From Sphingopyxis sp. CCNWLW2 (GTDB taxonomy: Bacteria > Pseudomonadota > Alphaproteobacteria > Sphingomonadales > Sphingomonadaceae), in NCBI RefSeq assembly GCF_037095755.1, contig NZ_JBAWKJ010000001.1:871001-935000 (forward strand): a stretch of DNA of 64,000 nucleotides, written 5' to 3'. The translations under genes were made by a program, and so were the position numbers. Of the stretch, positions 18,337-26,429 are shown piece after piece; the first letter of the stretch is position 1; each line of letters starts with the position of its first letter. The notes below the pieces were generated by a model. It did no database searches, was not told the origin of the DNA, and worked only from the letters and a program-made list of their open reading frames with translations.

Positions 18337-20094
18337 TCAATTCGTTATCGCGACCTCGCGAGCCGACGCGCGTCCCGACATGTCATAGTGCCGCTGGACG
18401 ACCACCTTGTTGCGCCCGCCACGCTTCGCATCATAGAGCGCTTCGTCGGCGAGCCGGTATAATTGCTGGAAATCGCACGCCGGCCGCACCTCGGCGACGC
18501 CGACGCTGGCGGTGACCAGCCGCTCACCGACCGTCTCGCTGTGATCGCACGCGGCGATCCCGCGCCGGATGCTTTCGGCGAAACGGCCGAGGATGATCCC
18601 TTCCATCCCGATCGTCAGCAACCCGAATTCCTCGCCGCCGAGCCGGGCAACGGTGCACATCGGCCCCTCCCAGCGCTCGATCCGGTGCGCGATACCGCAC
18701 AACACCACGTCGCCCGCATCATGCCCGTAGATATCGTTGATCGACTTGAAACGATCGATGTCGACGAGGAGCAGCGCCGCGGGCAGATTGTCCGCGCGCG
18801 CGCGTTCGAGCAGCGGCGTGACGCTTTCAACAAAACCGCGGCGATTGGGCAGCCCGGTCAACGGGTCGCGCCGCGCGAGATGCTGCGCCTTCGCCGCGGC
18901 GCTGCGCGCATGGTCGCGTTCGATACGCAGATGGCCGAGCCGCCGCGTCGCCGCCGCCGCCAGCCACAGCGCCTGCCAGGTCGCGGCGACCAGCACGAGC
19001 AGCTTCGATCCGCCGCCCCATAGGCCGTCCTCTACATCGACGACATGAATGGCGGCGAGCACCGCCATCGGCAGCCCCCATGCGGCGAGGAAATCGCGCG
19101 CCTCGACCGAACCGCGCCGCCACGCCCAGCCAACATAGGCCGTTACCGCCAACAGATCGGCGATCACCACCAGCCCCAGAACATCGGCGAGCGCCCCCAG
19201 GCTACTGCCCCGGATCAGCGCCAACGGGATGCCGGCGATCCCGACGCCCACGCCGAGGACGAGCGTCGCGGTACGAAGCCATTTTGGCACCCGGCCACGG
19301 TCGACCGCGGTCGCCGCGCTGACCGTCGCGAGCGCGATAGCGAGGCAGGACAAAAAGGTGCAAATCTGCGTCGTCACCGTCCCGGCCAATCCCGGCACAA
19401 GCGCCAGATGGACCTGCGACCAGAGCGCGCCCCACAGCAGCATCGTGCCCGACCAGGCCGCCTGCCACGCCAGATATTGGCGGCGCACCGCAAAAGCGAG
19501 CGACAGGCTGTAGATACAGCTGATGAGCAGCAGCGTGAGCGCCGCACCGATGGCGGCCGCCATGCCCGCCGACTGCATCGCCGCCTCGGCTTTCGGGATG
19601 AGCCGCGCGTGGATGAACTGGTGGCCGGACAGGCGATCGAAGCGCATTGTCACCGCGGTCAACGCCGCGCCGCGCTCGGGCGCTTCGAACAATATCTGCC
19701 CGCCGGTGCGCCAATGCGATCCATAATCGCCTGCCCGCACCTGCTGCCAGCGCGTCGTGCCGTCGGCGTAGGAAAAGGCGACGGCGAGTCGGTCGAAACG
19801 CGACTGATGGACCATCAGCGTCACATCGCCGCGCCGGGCATCGGGCCCCTCAAGCGGCGCACGAAGCCAGAGGCTGCCCTGCTGATAATTCGCGGGCGAT
19901 CTGCTGCACGAAAAGCGAAGTGCGGACAGGCTGCCGTCGCGCGCCGCGATACCGGTCTCAGCATGGCAAAGGTCGCGATCGAGGTCGAGTGTCACCGCCG
20001 CCGCCGGCCCCGCCCACAGCGCGAGCATGAGGACGGCAAAGCCAAGCCCCAGCCGGCCGCACAGGTGCGCCAGAAGATGTCCCGCCGCGATCAT
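18337..20094 (-). CDS. Membrane diguanylate cyclase (GGDEF) with 7TMR-DISM-like sensor part
   Basis: A 585-residue protein. A signal-like hydrophobic start is followed by an extracytoplasmic beta-rich region (about 34-165), seven or so transmembrane helices (about 170-390), a short linker with RRDPLTGLPNRRGF, and a GGDEF domain. The catalytic motif reads GGEEF at residues 486-490, a functional variant, so c-di-GMP synthesis is expected. The RxxD inhibitory site normally five residues before GGEEF is absent (GPMC there), suggesting no product inhibition through a classic I-site. The layout resembles 7TMR-DISM receptors that sense small extracytoplasmic ligands. It is convergent with the bactofilin gene. 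Confidence 0.88.
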   Translation of the reverse strand: MIAAGHLLAHLCGRLGLGFAVLMLALWAGPAAAVTLDLDRDLCHAETGIAARDGSLSALRFSCSRSPANYQQGSLWLRAPLEGPDARRGDVTLMVHQSRFDRLAVAFSYADGTTRWQQVRAGDYGSHWRTGGQILFEAPERGAALTAVTMRFDRLSGHQFIHARLIPKAEAAMQSAGMAAAIGAALTLLLISCIYSLSLAFAVRRQYLAWQAAWSGTMLLWGALWSQVHLALVPGLAGTVTTQICTFLSCLAIALATVSAATAVDRGRVPKWLRTATLVLGVGVGIAGIPLALIRGSSLGALADVLGLVVIADLLAVTAYVGWAWRRGSVEARDFLAAWGLPMAVLAAIHVVDVEDGLWGGGSKLLVLVAATWQALWLAAAATRRLGHLRIERDHARSAAAKAQHLARRDPLTGLPNRRGFVESVTPLLERARADNLPAALLLVDIDRFKSINDIYGHDAGDVVLCGIAHRIERWEGPMCTVARLGGEEFGLLTIGMEGIILGRFAESIRRGIAACDHSETVGERLVTASVGVAEVRPACDFQQLYRLADEALYDAKRGGRNKVVVQRHYDMSGRASAREVAITN

Positions 20095-20156
20095 CCCTAC
20101 CCCATCGCATCAATATGTTCGGAAATCTTTACCACCATCGGGAGGATCGCGCGAAT

Positions 20157-20450
20157 CTAAGGCCGGCCGACGCGCATCCGGACCGCGATCCGATCGCCAA
20201 GGCCCACGGCTTCGGACCGCTGGACCGCGACCTTGATCGGCAGCAGATAGGTCCCGCCCCGCGGGAAAAGCGAGGTTGCGAACGCCGTTTCCCCGATCGT
20301 CGCCACCACGGGCACGACGCCCCAGCCATAGCTCGCGGTCATTGCCGCGTAGCGGACGGCGCCGACATGCTCGCCCGGAACCGGTGCGAAAAGAAAGGGT
20401 GCCGGCCCGCGCCATTCGATGATCTCCGCCTCGAAGACAATCTCCTCCAT
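20157..20450 (-). CDS. DUF1905 domain protein
   Basis: A 97-residue protein (MEEIVFEAEIIEWRGPAP start) that fits the small beta-barrel DUF1905 family: alternating strands with VVPVVATIGETAFATSLFPRGGTYLLPIK and a GDRIAVRMRV end. Function unknown. Its ATG at 20450 shares one base with the TGA of yifB (TGATG), so it is probably translated after yifB by coupling. Domain assignment is by overall pattern only. Confidence 0.7.
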   Translation of the reverse strand: MEEIVFEAEIIEWRGPAPFLFAPVPGEHVGAVRYAAMTASYGWGVVPVVATIGETAFATSLFPRGGTYLLPIKVAVQRSEAVGLGDRIAVRMRVGRP

Positions 20451-21958
20451 CAGTTCCTCGGTGCCTGCCGCCGATAGCTGAGCGCTTCGGCGATATGGAT
20501 ACGCCCAACAGCGTCGCTGCCCGCCAGATCGGCGATCGTGCGCGCGACGCGCAATATCCGCGTATAGCCGCGCGCCGACAGCCGCATCGCCTCGGCCGCT
20601 TGCGCGAGCAGTTTGCGCCCCGCCTCGTCGGGGGTTGCGACGGCTTCGAGCAGCTCGCCGTCGATCTCGGCATTGGTCCGCGCTTTGTGCACCGCATAGC
20701 GTGTCGTCTGCGCCGCGCGCGCCGCCGCGACGCGCGCCGCGACCTCGGCGCTGCCCTCGGCGGGCGGCGGCAGCACAAGGTCGGCGGCGCTCACCGCCTG
20801 CACCTCGACATGCAGGTCGATGCGGTCGAGCAGCGGCCCCGACAGTTTCGCCTGATAATCGGCGGCGCAGCGCGGCGCACGGCTGCACGCGAGCGCGGGG
20901 TCGCCGAGATGGCCGCAGCGGCACGGGTTCATCGCCGCGACGAGCTGGACACGCGCGGGGAAGGTGACATGCGCATTGGTGCGCGCGACGCTGACCTCGC
21001 CCGTCTCGAGCGGCTGGCGCAGCGAATCGAGCACGCCGCGCTGGAATTCGGGCAATTCGTCGAGGAACAGTACGCCGAGATGCGCGAGGCTGACCTCGCC
21101 CGGCCGCACGCGTAGCCCGCCGCCGACGAGCGCGGGCATCGATGCCGAATGATGCGGGCTGCGGAACGGCCGTGCGCGGACGAGGCGCCCGCCCTCGAGA
21201 TTCCCGGCGACCGACGCGATCATCGATACTTCGAGCGCCTCGGCGGGGGTAAGGTCGGGCAGGATGCCGGGCATGCACGCCGCCATCAGCGACTTACCCG
21301 CGCCTGGCGGCCCCGACATCATCAGATTATGCGCGCCGGCGGCGGCGATTTCGAGCGCGCGCTTAGCGGTCTCCTGCCCCTTGACCTGACGCAGGTCGGC
21401 GGAGCGCACCGGCATCTCGACCTCGCCCGGCACCGGCGGCGCGAGCAGCGCATGGCCCTTGAAATGATTGAGCAGCGACAGGAGGTCGGGCGCCCCGATC
21501 ACTTCGACATTGCCCGCCCACGCCGCCTCGGGTCCCTGCGCCGCGGGGCAGATCAGCCCGAGCCCGGCGCTGCCCGCATGGATCGCGGCGAGCAGCACGC
21601 CCGGCGACGCCGCAACCCGCCCGTCGAGCCCGAGTTCGCCGACGACCACATAGGAGGCGAGCGTCTCGGCATCGATGACTCCCATCGCGCCGAGCAGCGC
21701 GAGCGCGATCGGCAGGTCGTAATGCGAGCCTTCTTTCGGCAGGTCGGCGGGCGACAGATTGACGGTGATGACCTTGGGCGGAAGCGACAGGCCGATCGCG
21801 GCGATCGCGGCGCGGACGCGCTCGCGGCTTTCGCCGACCGCCTTGTCGGGCAGGCCGACGACGACGAAGCGCGGCACGCCGGGGGTGATCTGGCACTGCA
21901 CCTCGACCCCGCGCGCGTCGATGCCGAGATAGGCAGTGGTTGAAACGACTGCGACCAT
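20450..21958 (-). CDS. YifB/ComM family Mg-chelatase-like AAA+ ATPase
   Basis: A 502-residue AAA+ protein of the YifB/ComM group, hexameric helicases involved in DNA branch migration and natural transformation in studied species. An N-terminal Lon-protease-like domain (about 1-170, with VGLPDKAVGESRERVRAA) precedes the Mg-chelatase AAA core: Walker A GPPGAGKS at 216-223, then FRSPHHSASMPALVGGG, Walker B GVLFLDELPEF, and a C-terminal Mg_chelatase_C domain. Start ATG 21958 gives the standard MVAVVSTTAYLG; the frame runs on to 22099 but that part is non-homologous. It is divergent from the TetR gene. Confidence 0.93.
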   Translation of the reverse strand: MVAVVSTTAYLGIDARGVEVQCQITPGVPRFVVVGLPDKAVGESRERVRAAIAAIGLSLPPKVITVNLSPADLPKEGSHYDLPIALALLGAMGVIDAETLASYVVVGELGLDGRVAASPGVLLAAIHAGSAGLGLICPAAQGPEAAWAGNVEVIGAPDLLSLLNHFKGHALLAPPVPGEVEMPVRSADLRQVKGQETAKRALEIAAAGAHNLMMSGPPGAGKSLMAACMPGILPDLTPAEALEVSMIASVAGNLEGGRLVRARPFRSPHHSASMPALVGGGLRVRPGEVSLAHLGVLFLDELPEFQRGVLDSLRQPLETGEVSVARTNAHVTFPARVQLVAAMNPCRCGHLGDPALACSRAPRCAADYQAKLSGPLLDRIDLHVEVQAVSAADLVLPPPAEGSAEVAARVAAARAAQTTRYAVHKARTNAEIDGELLEAVATPDEAGRKLLAQAAEAMRLSARGYTRILRVARTIADLAGSDAVGRIHIAEALSYRRQAPRN

Positions 21959-22084
21959 ATTCCCCCCGGAACAGCACCGATGTGCCCCCTTTGTTCCGAT
22001 GCCCTGTTTAGGCGAAGTGGCGGGAAGGTCGAGTCTTTTCGCAACTTCTCGATCGTTGCGCACATCGCGGATGTTTGCGCCGAT

Positions 22085-22112
22085 TTGACAACATACCAAC
22101 TAGTCGGTATGT
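22085..22112 (+). promoter_or_regulatory. Promoter with palindromic TetR-type operator
   Basis: A TTGACA hexamer at 22085-22090 is followed at once by a 22-base near-perfect palindrome at 22091-22112, whose halves read ACATACCAACT and AGTCGGTATGT (one symmetric mismatch pair). This size and symmetry is typical of TetR-family operators and covers the expected -10 region. The site is directly upstream of, and overlaps the first in-frame ATG of, the TetR gene, so autorepression is likely. The site is seen; regulator binding is inferred. Confidence 0.65.
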
Positions 22113-22120
22113 CGATTCGC

Positions 22121-22810
22121 ATGACGACGAATCAGCCCCCTTCTGTCCCCGCAGCCGCCGCCCGCGACGTCCCCCCGGCGGGCGGCGGCACCCCCGGGGC
22201 CCGCGCCCCGCGCGGCAGCGCGCGTGCCAGGCTGATCGCCGCGGCGCATGCCACGGTACGCAAGCAGGGCTATGCGGCGACGACGGTCGACCAGATTTGC
22301 GCGGCGGCGGGGGTGACCAAGGGCGCCTTCTTTCATCACTTCGCGTCGAAAGAAGAACTGGCGGTCGCGGCGGCCGAGGGCTGGACCGAGCGCGCGCGGC
22401 CGATGTTCGAACTGCCGCCGCATGTGAAGCTGGAAGACCCGCTCGACCGCCTGCTCGGCCATATCGATTTCCGCCTGGCGATGCTCGACGGCCCGACCGA
22501 GGATTATACCTGCTTCGTCGGCACGATGGTGCAGGAAGCCTATTCGACCAACGACCGCATTCGCGCGGCGTGCGAGGCGAGCATCAACGCCTATTGCCAG
22601 GCGCTCGCGCCCGACATTCAGGCGGCGATCGACATTTACGGCGTGCCCGAGGACGTCACCGCGATCGGCCTGGCGCAGCATGTCCAGTCGGTACTGCAGG
22701 GCGCCTTCGTCCTGGCGAAAACGACGAACGATCCGGCGATTGCGCGCGGCACCGTCACCCATTTGAAGCGTTATGTCCGGATGCTGTTCGGCGCCGGCGG
22801 CACGCCATGA
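22121..22810 (+). CDS. TetR/AcrR-family transcriptional regulator
   Basis: About 229 residues. A disordered Pro/Ala-rich head of about 25 residues precedes a TetR helix-turn-helix: ARLIAAAHATVRKQGYAATT, VDQICAAAGVTKGAFFHHFASKEELAVAA. The remainder is a helical ligand-binding and dimer domain. I place the start at ATG 22121, because the earlier in-frame ATG at 22109 lies inside the palindromic operator where the transcript would probably begin. Neither start has a clear Shine-Dalgarno sequence. It heads a long same-strand array of GST, VOC and related genes 72 bases downstream and is the obvious candidate regulator for it. Confidence 0.85.
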   Translation: MTTNQPPSVPAAAARDVPPAGGGTPGARAPRGSARARLIAAAHATVRKQGYAATTVDQICAAAGVTKGAFFHHFASKEELAVAAAEGWTERARPMFELPPHVKLEDPLDRLLGHIDFRLAMLDGPTEDYTCFVGTMVQEAYSTNDRIRAACEASINAYCQALAPDIQAAIDIYGVPEDVTAIGLAQHVQSVLQGAFVLAKTTNDPAIARGTVTHLKRYVRMLFGAGGTP

Positions 22811-22882
22811 TGCGACAGGTAATTGCCGCCGCGCGCCGCGCACGCTGACTTCAACAATCACCACCCCCCAAAGGAGAGAGTA

Positions 22883-23317
22883 ATGCCCCAGATGATTTTC
22901 GTGAACCTGCCGGTCACCGACCTCGACAAGTCGAAAGCCTTTTACGAGGCGGTCGGCGCCGCGAACAACCCCGCCTTCACCGACGACACCGCCGCGTGCA
23001 TGGTGGTCGAAGAGGGGTCGATCCACGTCATGCTGCTGACCCACGCGAAATGGGCGGATTTCACGACCAAGACGATCCCCGACGCGCGCACCCATGCGCA
23101 GGTCCTGCTCTGCCTTTCGGCCGACAGCCGCGACGCGGTCGACGGACAGGTCGACAAGGCGGTCAAGGCGGGCGGCAAGGCCGACCCGACCCCGACGCAG
23201 GATTTCGGCTTCATGTACGGCCGCAGCTACGAAGATCCCGACGGCCATATCTGGGAAGTGATGTGGATGGACCCGACCGCGATCCCCGCCGGCGAACCCG
23301 CCGAAGCCACGGCCTGA
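22883..23317 (+). CDS. VOC-superfamily (glyoxalase/bleomycin-resistance fold) protein
   Basis: A 144-residue VOC protein with paired beta-alpha-beta-beta-beta modules: MIFVNLPVTDLDKSKAFYEAVG at the start, then SYEDPDGHIWEVMWMDP near the end with the usual metal-site glutamate. It resembles the extradiol-dioxygenase-like group (YaeR/YqjC-like small glyoxalases). Substrate unknown. Start ATG 22883 is supported by a strong AAGGAGAGAG. First enzyme gene after the TetR regulator. Confidence 0.88.
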   Translation: MPQMIFVNLPVTDLDKSKAFYEAVGAANNPAFTDDTAACMVVEEGSIHVMLLTHAKWADFTTKTIPDARTHAQVLLCLSADSRDAVDGQVDKAVKAGGKADPTPTQDFGFMYGRSYEDPDGHIWEVMWMDPTAIPAGEPAEATA

Positions 23318-23343
23318 CAAGCGCATAAGGGAGGAGGAAGAGG

Positions 23344-23757
23344 ATGACCGATACGACCCCCAAGGGCCAGTTGATCGCCGGCCGCGTTTTGAGCGGCCTT
23401 GTGATCCTCTTCCTGCTCTTCGACGCCGGGCTCAAGCTGGTGTCGCCCGAAACCGCGATCAAATACAGCCCGCCCGACCTCGGATGGCCGCTCGAAGTCG
23501 GCACGATGTATCTGCTCGGCACGCTGCTGCTGATCCCGACGCTGCTCTATATCTGGCCGCGCACCGCGATCCTCGGTGCGATCCTGATCACCGGCTATCT
23601 CGGCGGCGCGATCGGCACGCATGTGCGCATCAATAGCCCGCTGTTCAGCCACAGCCTGTTCGGCGTCTATCTGGGCCTGATGCTGTGGGGCGGCCTGTGG
23701 CTGCGCGACCCGCGCCTCCGCGCGCTGATCCCGCTCAGGGCAGGAGCGGCGGTATGA
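23344..23757 (+). CDS. DoxX-like integral membrane protein
   Basis: A 137-residue protein with four hydrophobic helices (about 10-30, 48-68, 72-92, 102-122) and the DoxX-type pattern GRVLSGLVILFLLFDAGLKL, GTLLLIPTLLYIWPRTAILGAILITGYLGGAIGTHVR. DoxX-like proteins are membrane partners in redox and detoxification loci; no exact reaction is known for this type. AGGGAGGAGG lies upstream of the ATG. Its stop overlaps the ATG of the next gene. Confidence 0.85.
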   Translation: MTDTTPKGQLIAGRVLSGLVILFLLFDAGLKLVSPETAIKYSPPDLGWPLEVGTMYLLGTLLLIPTLLYIWPRTAILGAILITGYLGGAIGTHVRINSPLFSHSLFGVYLGLMLWGGLWLRDPRLRALIPLRAGAAV

Positions 23758-23972
23758 GCTTTCAAGCCTATATCGACAATGTCGAAACCAAGACCGGCAA
23801 ATCGGCCGGCGCACTGAAGGCCATCGCGATCGAAAAAGGCCTCGCCGACGAAAGCGGCCTCGCGCCGGGAATCAAGGCGGGTGCGATCATCGACTGGCTG
23901 AAGGCCGATTACGATCTCGGCCACGGCCACGCGATGTCGATCGTCGCCTGGATCAAAGGCAAACGCTCCTAG
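23754..23972 (+). CDS. DUF4287 domain protein
   Basis: A 72-residue protein beginning MSFQAYIDNVETKTGKS and ending with HAMSIVAWIKGKRS, the characteristic DUF4287 pattern, found alone or fused to DUF5655. Function unknown. ATG 23754 overlaps the preceding stop (ATGA), so it is translated with the DoxX-like gene. Confidence 0.88.
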   Translation: MSFQAYIDNVETKTGKSAGALKAIAIEKGLADESGLAPGIKAGAIIDWLKADYDLGHGHAMSIVAWIKGKRS

Positions 23973-24003
23973 CCTCCGTCTTTAGAATAAGAGGAATAAT
24001 CCA

Positions 24004-24972
24004 ATGACAAACCACTCCTCCCGCTGGAGCTTCGTGTCCGTCATCGCGCTGCTCGCCGCCGCGAGTGCCGCCGCAGCCCTGCCCCAGCCGGCGCACGCCG
24101 CGCCGCCCGCCGCCGCCGAAACCGCTAAGGCCGCGACACCGGTAACGGTCAAGAATGGCGACGCCGATGTGAACGGCACGCGCATCCATTACCAGCTGCA
24201 CGGCGATCTCGCGTCGGGCAAAACCCCGCTGCTCGTGCTCCACGGCGCGTTCATGTTCGCCGACGCGATGAAGCCGCTGATCGATCCCCTGTCCGCGACG
24301 CGCCCGGTGATCGCGATCGATGCGCGCGGCCATGGCCGCTCGGGCGGGGTCGACGGCAAGCTGAGCTATGACCAAATGGCCGACGACGCCGCCGCGGTGC
24401 TCGCAAAGCTGGGGGTGAAGCAGGCCGACGTTCTCGGCTATTCGATGGGCGCGTCGACCGCGATCGCGCTGGCGGTCCGCCACCCCGCACGCGTCGGCAA
24501 GCAGGTCGTCCTGTCGGGAACCTCGCGGCTCGACGGCTGGTATCCCGAAGTGCTGGCCGGCATTGCGCAGCTGACCCCGGCGACATTCGCGGGCAGCCCG
24601 ATCGAAACAGGTTACAAGAGCCTGTCGCCGACGCCCGATAAATTTCCCAAACTGGTCGAGAATATCAAGACGATCGACGCCACGCCCTTCGCCTATTCCG
24701 ACGAACAGCTTCGCGCGATCCCCGGCAAGACGATGGTGATCATCGGCGACGCCGACGGCGTCAGGCTCGATCACGCGATCCAGTTGTTCAAGCTGCGCGG
24801 CGGCGGCGACATCGCCGCGGCGACGCAGGGCTTTATGACCGAAGCGCCGAAGGCGCGGCTCGCGATCCTGCCCGCAACTTCGCACATCGGCATCATGGGC
24901 GAGGTGCCCGCAATCGTCGCGATGGTGACGCCCTTTCTCGACGACAAGGCCCCGCCACCGCCCGCGTTCTGA
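24004..24972 (+). CDS. Exported alpha/beta hydrolase
   Basis: A 322-residue hydrolase with a Sec-type signal peptide (about 1-32, ending PAHA/APP). The fold motifs are complete: oxyanion LVLHGAF, DARGHGRS, nucleophile elbow GYSMG with the catalytic Ser, acid Asp in IIGDADGV, and His in ATSHIGIMG. It should act in the periplasm as an esterase or related enzyme; substrate unknown. It is the only clearly exported enzyme of the cluster and follows the DUF4287 gene by 31 bases. Confidence 0.88.
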   Translation: MTNHSSRWSFVSVIALLAAASAAAALPQPAHAAPPAAAETAKAATPVTVKNGDADVNGTRIHYQLHGDLASGKTPLLVLHGAFMFADAMKPLIDPLSATRPVIAIDARGHGRSGGVDGKLSYDQMADDAAAVLAKLGVKQADVLGYSMGASTAIALAVRHPARVGKQVVLSGTSRLDGWYPEVLAGIAQLTPATFAGSPIETGYKSLSPTPDKFPKLVENIKTIDATPFAYSDEQLRAIPGKTMVIIGDADGVRLDHAIQLFKLRGGGDIAAATQGFMTEAPKARLAILPATSHIGIMGEVPAIVAMVTPFLDDKAPPPPAF

Positions 24973-25014
24973 CCCCGTTTTCCTCGCCATCGAATGACCG
25001 AGAGGAGTTTCATC

Positions 25015-25689
25015 ATGCCCGTCGATCCGAATGCGGCGATCGAAATCACCGGCTATCAATGGGTGCCGCCCTTCGCCGAAGGGCGCATCAAGGACCTGCG
25101 CATCCGCTGGGCGCTCGAAGAAGTGGGCCGGCCCTATCGCGAGCGCCTGATCGGCGGAATCTTCGAGGAGAAGCCCCCGGAATATCTGGCGGACCAACCC
25201 TTCGGACAGGTTCCGGTGTATAAGGAAGGGGACGTGGTATTGTTCGAATCGGGCGCCATCCTGCTCCACATCGGCGAGCAGGACGAACGCCTGTTGCCGC
25301 GCGGCGCGGCGGCGCGTGGGCGCGCCATCAGCTGGATGATCGGCGCGCTGAACAGCGTCGAACCGATGTTGCAGATATTGGTGATTTTGAGCGTCGCGGG
25401 AGCGGATCGGGACTGGCAGGAAGCCGCAAAGGACGCGGCGCGACCGTTCGCCGAAAAGCGGCTGGCGCAACTGTCGCGCGCGCTCGGCGATCGCTTATGG
25501 CTGGGCGGCAGCTTCACCATCGGCGACCTGGTGATGATCGACGTTCTGCGCGCCGTACCGACGCCCATGCTCGCGGCACATCCCAACCTCGTCGCCTATG
25601 TCGAGCGCGGTACACAGCGGCCCGCATTCGAACGGGCGCTCAAGGCTCAGCTCGCCTCTTACGCAAAGCATGCGCCGCAAGCCGCGTGA
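25015..25689 (+). CDS. Glutathione S-transferase family protein (tandem copy 1)
   Basis: A 224-residue GST-like protein. The N-terminal thioredoxin fold shows FGQVPVYKEGDVVLFESGAILLHIGE, the cis-Pro/ESxAI glutathione-binding pattern, and the helical C-terminal domain carries GSFTIGDLVMIDVLR, the N-capping S/T-x-x-D box. It carries an unusual 12-residue N-terminal extension (MPVDPNAAIEIT), and no serine or cysteine is obvious at the catalytic spot at the start of helix 1. Start ATG 25015 follows GAGAGGAG; ATG 24994 is less likely. The next gene is a same-length paralogue. Confidence 0.86.
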   Translation: MPVDPNAAIEITGYQWVPPFAEGRIKDLRIRWALEEVGRPYRERLIGGIFEEKPPEYLADQPFGQVPVYKEGDVVLFESGAILLHIGEQDERLLPRGAAARGRAISWMIGALNSVEPMLQILVILSVAGADRDWQEAAKDAARPFAEKRLAQLSRALGDRLWLGGSFTIGDLVMIDVLRAVPTPMLAAHPNLVAYVERGTQRPAFERALKAQLASYAKHAPQAA

Positions 25690-25720
25690 TTTCCGCCACC
25701 TGTTCAAAAGGAGAGTCATC

Positions 25721-26395
25721 ATGTCCGTCAACCCGAACGCCAAGCTCGAGATTACCGCCTTCGACTGGGTGCCCGATTTCGCGCGCGGCTATGTCCGCGA
25801 CCTGCGCCCGCGCTGGGCGTGCGAGGAGATCGGCCTCGACTATGCCGAGCATCTGATCAGCGCGATCAACCGTCCCGCCGACCATTTCCTGTTCCAGCCC
25901 TGGGGGCAGGTGCCGGTGCTCAACGACGGCGGCATCCGCCTGTTCGAAAGCGGCGCGATCCTGCTCCACCTCGCCGAAAAGGACGAGCGGCTGATGCCCC
26001 GCGACCCGCAGGCGCGCGCCAACACGCTCGCGTGGCTGTTCGCCGCCTATAACAGCGTCGAGCCGATGCTGTTCGAGCTCGGCAATGTCGATATTTTCTC
26101 GACCGACGAGGAATGGGCGAAGCTGCGCCGGCCGAGCCTGATCGAATTCATCCAGGGCCGGCTCGGCCGCCTGAACGACGCGATCGGCGACAAGCAATAT
26201 GTCGCGGGCGAGTTTACCGTCGCCGACATCGCGATGGCGACCGTGCTGCGCGAAGGCGTCGAGGCCGGACTGATCGCCGAGCAACCGCGGCTGCAGGCCT
26301 ATCTCGACCGCTGCCTCGCGCGGCCAGCATTCCAGCGTGCGATGGACGCACAGCTCGAAGCCTTCAGCGAAGAAGCGGGCCCACCCGCCGCCTGA
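25721..26395 (+). CDS. Glutathione S-transferase family protein (tandem copy 2)
   Basis: A 224-residue paralogue of the preceding protein, with the same N-terminal layout (MSVNPNAKLEITAFDWVPDFARG against MPVDPNAAIEITGYQWVPPFAEG), WGQVPVLNDGGIRLFESGAILLHLAEKDERL and GEFTVADIAMATVLREG. Identical length and strong similarity point to tandem duplication followed by divergence. AAGGAGAG precedes the ATG. Probably cytosolic; electrophile substrate unknown. Confidence 0.87.
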   Translation: MSVNPNAKLEITAFDWVPDFARGYVRDLRPRWACEEIGLDYAEHLISAINRPADHFLFQPWGQVPVLNDGGIRLFESGAILLHLAEKDERLMPRDPQARANTLAWLFAAYNSVEPMLFELGNVDIFSTDEEWAKLRRPSLIEFIQGRLGRLNDAIGDKQYVAGEFTVADIAMATVLREGVEAGLIAEQPRLQAYLDRCLARPAFQRAMDAQLEAFSEEAGPPAA

Positions 26396-26429
26396 AGTTC
26401 CACTCCCACCCCCCTTAAGGAGAGACAAG

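Noticed and set aside
22823..22882. Longer N-terminal form of the first VOC protein
   Set aside because: The extra 20 residues are Pro/His-rich and non-homologous; AAGGAGAGAG sits just before ATG 22883.
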